A stretch of DNA of 45,823 nt from Chlamydiia bacterium. GTDB taxonomy: Bacteria; Chlamydiota; Chlamydiia; Chlamydiales; 2-12-FULL-49-11. The notes under the pieces were generated by a model. It saw nothing but the letters and a program-made list of their open reading frames with translations, was not told where the DNA came from and made no database searches. The stretch is from the NCBI GenBank assembly GCA_022601595.1, contig JAJACI010000008.1:1-45823 (forward strand), read 5' to 3'. Position numbers and translations under genes: made by a program. Shown here piece after piece: positions 43,191-45,823 of this stretch. The number at the start of each line of letters is the position of its first letter. Position 1 is the stretch's first letter.

Positions 43191-45752
43191 CTAGTCTTTT
43201 ATGAAGCAGCGGTCCGACTCCTCGAATTCCTTCCGAATTCGAGCAAGTTCATCTTTATTGATAGGACATGGCTTAATATTCCAGATTTTTTCGGCGTAAT
43301 TTTTTACTGAGACGTCTGAGGAGAAGGTTCCCATGGATGCCATATTATACAGGCACATTTTGGCCCATTTTTCTTTATCTTGGTAAAATTCAGCCACTTT
43401 ATCTTGGGCGCGGATATAATCTGGCAGGTCGCCAAGCACTAGGTAGCGATCTCTCCCTTCCCCTTCCATCAGATTTTTATAGATAGATTTTAGCACCATA
43501 TCTTCTGCTTCATTTTCTGCCAAGGAGCCGTCACGTAAGCATTCCATAGCATCGTGCACTTCCATATGTTCCTCAAGGATCTTATCGGGGTTATGACTTT
43601 TTTCTAAGGTAATTTTATTTACCTCATCGGACGAGTAGCCAAAGAGAAAAGGCCAATTTTCATCGCCAACTGCCGCTCTCATTTCAACATTGGCTCCATC
43701 GTCAGTACCAATAGTCATGGCTCCATTTAAGGACATTTTCATATTTCCTGTTCCAGAAGCTTCCATAGATGCAGTAGAAATTTGCTCGGAAAGGTCTGCT
43801 GCGGGGATAATAATTTCTGCCTTGGCTACATTATAGTTTTCTACATATGCGACGCGAAGTTTTTGTGAAATAGAGGGATCGCTATGAATTTTTCTTCCAA
43901 GGATATATATAAGACGGATAATATTTTTGGCCATTTCGTAGCCAGGTGCTGCCTTTCCACCAATGACTATTTTCCGTTTGATCTTTATAGATTCAGGATT
44001 TTTCTTCAGTCGATTATACAAAACAATCACATGTAAAACATTCATTAACTGTCTTTTATATTCGTGTATACGTTTGATCTGTACATCAAAAAGTGCTTCG
44101 TTATCAAAGAATAATTCTTGATTGATCTCCTCTTCAGATAGCCCCTTTTCTTGTTTAAAGTGTTTTAATGTTTGTACCAGTCGTGCTTTGTTATCTTTTT
44201 TTATCTCTAAAAATCTTGTCCACACCTCTTCTTTATGCAGATGATCTTTTAGTTTCTCTATTTGGGAGAGATCGGTGATCCAATCTTTACCAATAAGGTC
44301 AATGAGCAGTCCGCTAAGTCCTGGATTGCATTTATACAACCACCGTCTTTGTGTGACACCATTGGTTACATTAACAAATCTATCAGGCATCATCTCGGCA
44401 AAGTCGGAAAAGAGTTTTTCTTTGATAATATCTGTATGTAAAGCGGCTACACCGTTCACTTTATGACTTCCAGCTATTGCAAGGTGTGCCATTTTTATTT
44501 TTCCATCTTCAAGAATAGACATGCGCCGCACCTTCTCCTCATCCCCAGGGTGCTCTTTTCGAACTTTATCGCAGAATATATAATTTAGCCTTTCTATAAT
44601 GTGATATTGCGCGGGAAGTATTTCTTTAATATGTGCGATATCCCACTCTTCTAATGATTCTCGAAGGACAGTATGGTTGGTGTAGCTGCACACTTCTTGA
44701 ACAATATCTAAAGCCTCGGTAAACTTGTGCTCATGATCTTTTGTTAAAATTAACATCAGCTCTGCAATAATAAATGCTGGGTGGGTATCATTAATTTGTA
44801 TGCGCACCTTATCATGAAACTGTTTCATATCACCATAATCTTCAAGATGCTGGCGGATAATATCTTGTAGCGATGCAGAAACAAGGAGAAACTCCTGTTT
44901 GATTCTCATAATAAATCCCATAAGATTTTTATCATTAGGGTAAAGAACATCGGTTAATGAAGTATTGATCACAGCATCTGCAATATCCCCATTATTAAAA
45001 CTTTCAATAGAGAAATTTGCTGGCGACTCTTTTGTCGTCCACAGTCGAAGGGTTAATGCAGAGTAATCATCCTCCCCACCATAACCAACAATAGGAATAT
45101 CATAAGGAATCGTTCTTACCTCTTCATGATTGGCTATTCCATGAATCAATTCATCATGTTTATTTTTCTTTTCAATCAACGCCCCATGATATGCCACATT
45201 GGTAGCAAGAGCATCTCGACGAAGCTCCCAAGGGTAGGCATTTAAAAGCCATCTATCACTTCTTTCTATCTGCACACCAGACCATAGCGATTGCTCAAAT
45301 ATTCCATATTGATAACGAAGGCCATAACCCATTACAGGATAATGATGGGTGGCCAAAGAGTCCATAAAACAAGCAGCAAGCCTCCCAAGACCGCCATTAC
45401 CAAGGCCTGGTTCAGGCTCAGAGACTAATATTGTCTGAAAATCTTTGCCTAAATTTTTCATCACCTTTTTTACCAAATCAACATTAGAAATATTGATGAT
45501 ATTATTTAGTGAAATTCTGCCCGGCAGCCATTCCAAAGATATATAATAGACTTTTCTTGCTTTTTCTATGGTAAAACTGTGTGCGGCAGCGGCCCAATGC
45601 ACCATTACCTGTTCACGTAAAACAAAAGCTAAAGCTCTATAAATTTCCCCATCTGTTGCCTCTGCAAGCGTCCTTCCCATCATACTAATAAGATGGTGCT
45701 TAACTTGTTGAGCCATCATTTTAGCTTCTAAATCTATATCAATTTTTGACAA
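43191..45752 (-). CDS. glgP: Glycogen/maltodextrin phosphorylase
   Basis: The product has 853 residues from TTG 45752, which has AGGAG 6 bases upstream; the frame runs a few codons further but without a site. The fold-defining stretches of GT35 are intact: EPEPGLGNGGLGRLAACF, the GYGLRYQYGIF segment and the PLP site EASGTGNMKMSLNGAMTIGT with Lys672 as Schiff-base lysine. It releases glucose-1-phosphate from alpha-1,4-glucan, part of the unusual chlamydial glycogen metabolism. No regulatory phosphorylation site is evident. It corresponds to CT248. Confidence 0.96.
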   Translation of the reverse strand: MSKIDIDLEAKMMAQQVKHHLISMMGRTLAEATDGEIYRALAFVLREQVMVHWAAAAHSFTIEKARKVYYISLEWLPGRISLNNIINISNVDLVKKVMKNLGKDFQTILVSEPEPGLGNGGLGRLAACFMDSLATHHYPVMGYGLRYQYGIFEQSLWSGVQIERSDRWLLNAYPWELRRDALATNVAYHGALIEKKNKHDELIHGIANHEEVRTIPYDIPIVGYGGEDDYSALTLRLWTTKESPANFSIESFNNGDIADAVINTSLTDVLYPNDKNLMGFIMRIKQEFLLVSASLQDIIRQHLEDYGDMKQFHDKVRIQINDTHPAFIIAELMLILTKDHEHKFTEALDIVQEVCSYTNHTVLRESLEEWDIAHIKEILPAQYHIIERLNYIFCDKVRKEHPGDEEKVRRMSILEDGKIKMAHLAIAGSHKVNGVAALHTDIIKEKLFSDFAEMMPDRFVNVTNGVTQRRWLYKCNPGLSGLLIDLIGKDWITDLSQIEKLKDHLHKEEVWTRFLEIKKDNKARLVQTLKHFKQEKGLSEEEINQELFFDNEALFDVQIKRIHEYKRQLMNVLHVIVLYNRLKKNPESIKIKRKIVIGGKAAPGYEMAKNIIRLIYILGRKIHSDPSISQKLRVAYVENYNVAKAEIIIPAADLSEQISTASMEASGTGNMKMSLNGAMTIGTDDGANVEMRAAVGDENWPFLFGYSSDEVNKITLEKSHNPDKILEEHMEVHDAMECLRDGSLAENEAEDMVLKSIYKNLMEGEGRDRYLVLGDLPDYIRAQDKVAEFYQDKEKWAKMCLYNMASMGTFSSDVSVKNYAEKIWNIKPCPINKDELARIRKEFEESDRCFIKD

Positions 45753-45823
45753 ATCTAACTCCTGCAAAAGGGGGTAATCAGCCCTTTCTTAAACATATAG
45801 CAAAAACATATTTTTAATCCCAT

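Overview
The window comes from a bacterium of the phylum Chlamydiota, most likely an environmental (amoeba- or arthropod-associated) lineage and not Chlamydia proper. The evidence is gene order. Several blocks match pairs known from Chlamydia: tsp next to rpsL-rpsG-fusA-rpsJ, rodA divergent from birA, nifU-like/nifS-like/gpmA next to an RluB-type pseudouridine synthase, and a DUF47 (PhoU-like) gene followed by a PiT phosphate permease. glgP and an ArtJ-like binding protein are also present. Between these conserved blocks lie lineage-specific genes that the pathogenic chlamydiae are not known to have. The DNA is AT-rich throughout, and more so at 2.5-9.2 kb.

Layout. 1-2.3 kb: tandem copies of a secreted MORN-like protein and an outer-membrane beta-barrel candidate. 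2.3-2.5 kb: a quasi-palindromic mobile-element-like repeat. 2.7-9.2 kb: a small biosynthesis island with an MIO-type aminomutase/ammonia-lyase, an MFS exporter, a free-standing NRPS-type adenylation enzyme and two SAM methyltransferases. 9.3-12.9 kb: small exported and hypothetical proteins, with traces of a duplicated gene unit and many palindromic repeats with TTAA ends. 12.9-14.9 kb: a compact RHS polymorphic toxin and its putative immunity gene. 15-16 kb: a PagL-like lipid A deacylase, a DUF2892 membrane protein and tRNA-Phe. 16.1-21.8 kb: tsp and the str-type ribosomal cluster. 21.8-27 kb: two glycosyltransferase-like genes and the rodA operon opposite birA. 27-35 kb: an array of three proteins built from carboxypeptidase-regulatory-like modules, with two paralogous beta-barrel candidates. 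35-36.1 kb: a possible 2OG-Fe(II) oxygenase-like protein. 36.2-45.8 kb: mostly conserved metabolism (NifU/NifS-like, GpmA, RluB-type, DUF47-PiT, ArtJ-like, GlgP).

The strongest candidates for something undescribed are (1) the MIO enzyme + adenylation + methyltransferase + exporter island, which looks like a minimal small-molecule pathway in a chlamydia; (2) the repeat-protein/beta-barrel surface cassette. In that cassette one gene has lost its ATG (ATA at the exact coupled position) and another is split at an A9 tract, both suggestive of phase variation or decay. (3) Two families of long-palindrome, transposase-less elements: one has TTAA target duplications and supplies stop codons and terminator-like hairpins to neighbouring genes.

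All family assignments come from reading translations by eye and from memory of the families; no database search was run. Several start codons were moved downstream to the first start with a ribosome-binding site, as noted in the entries.
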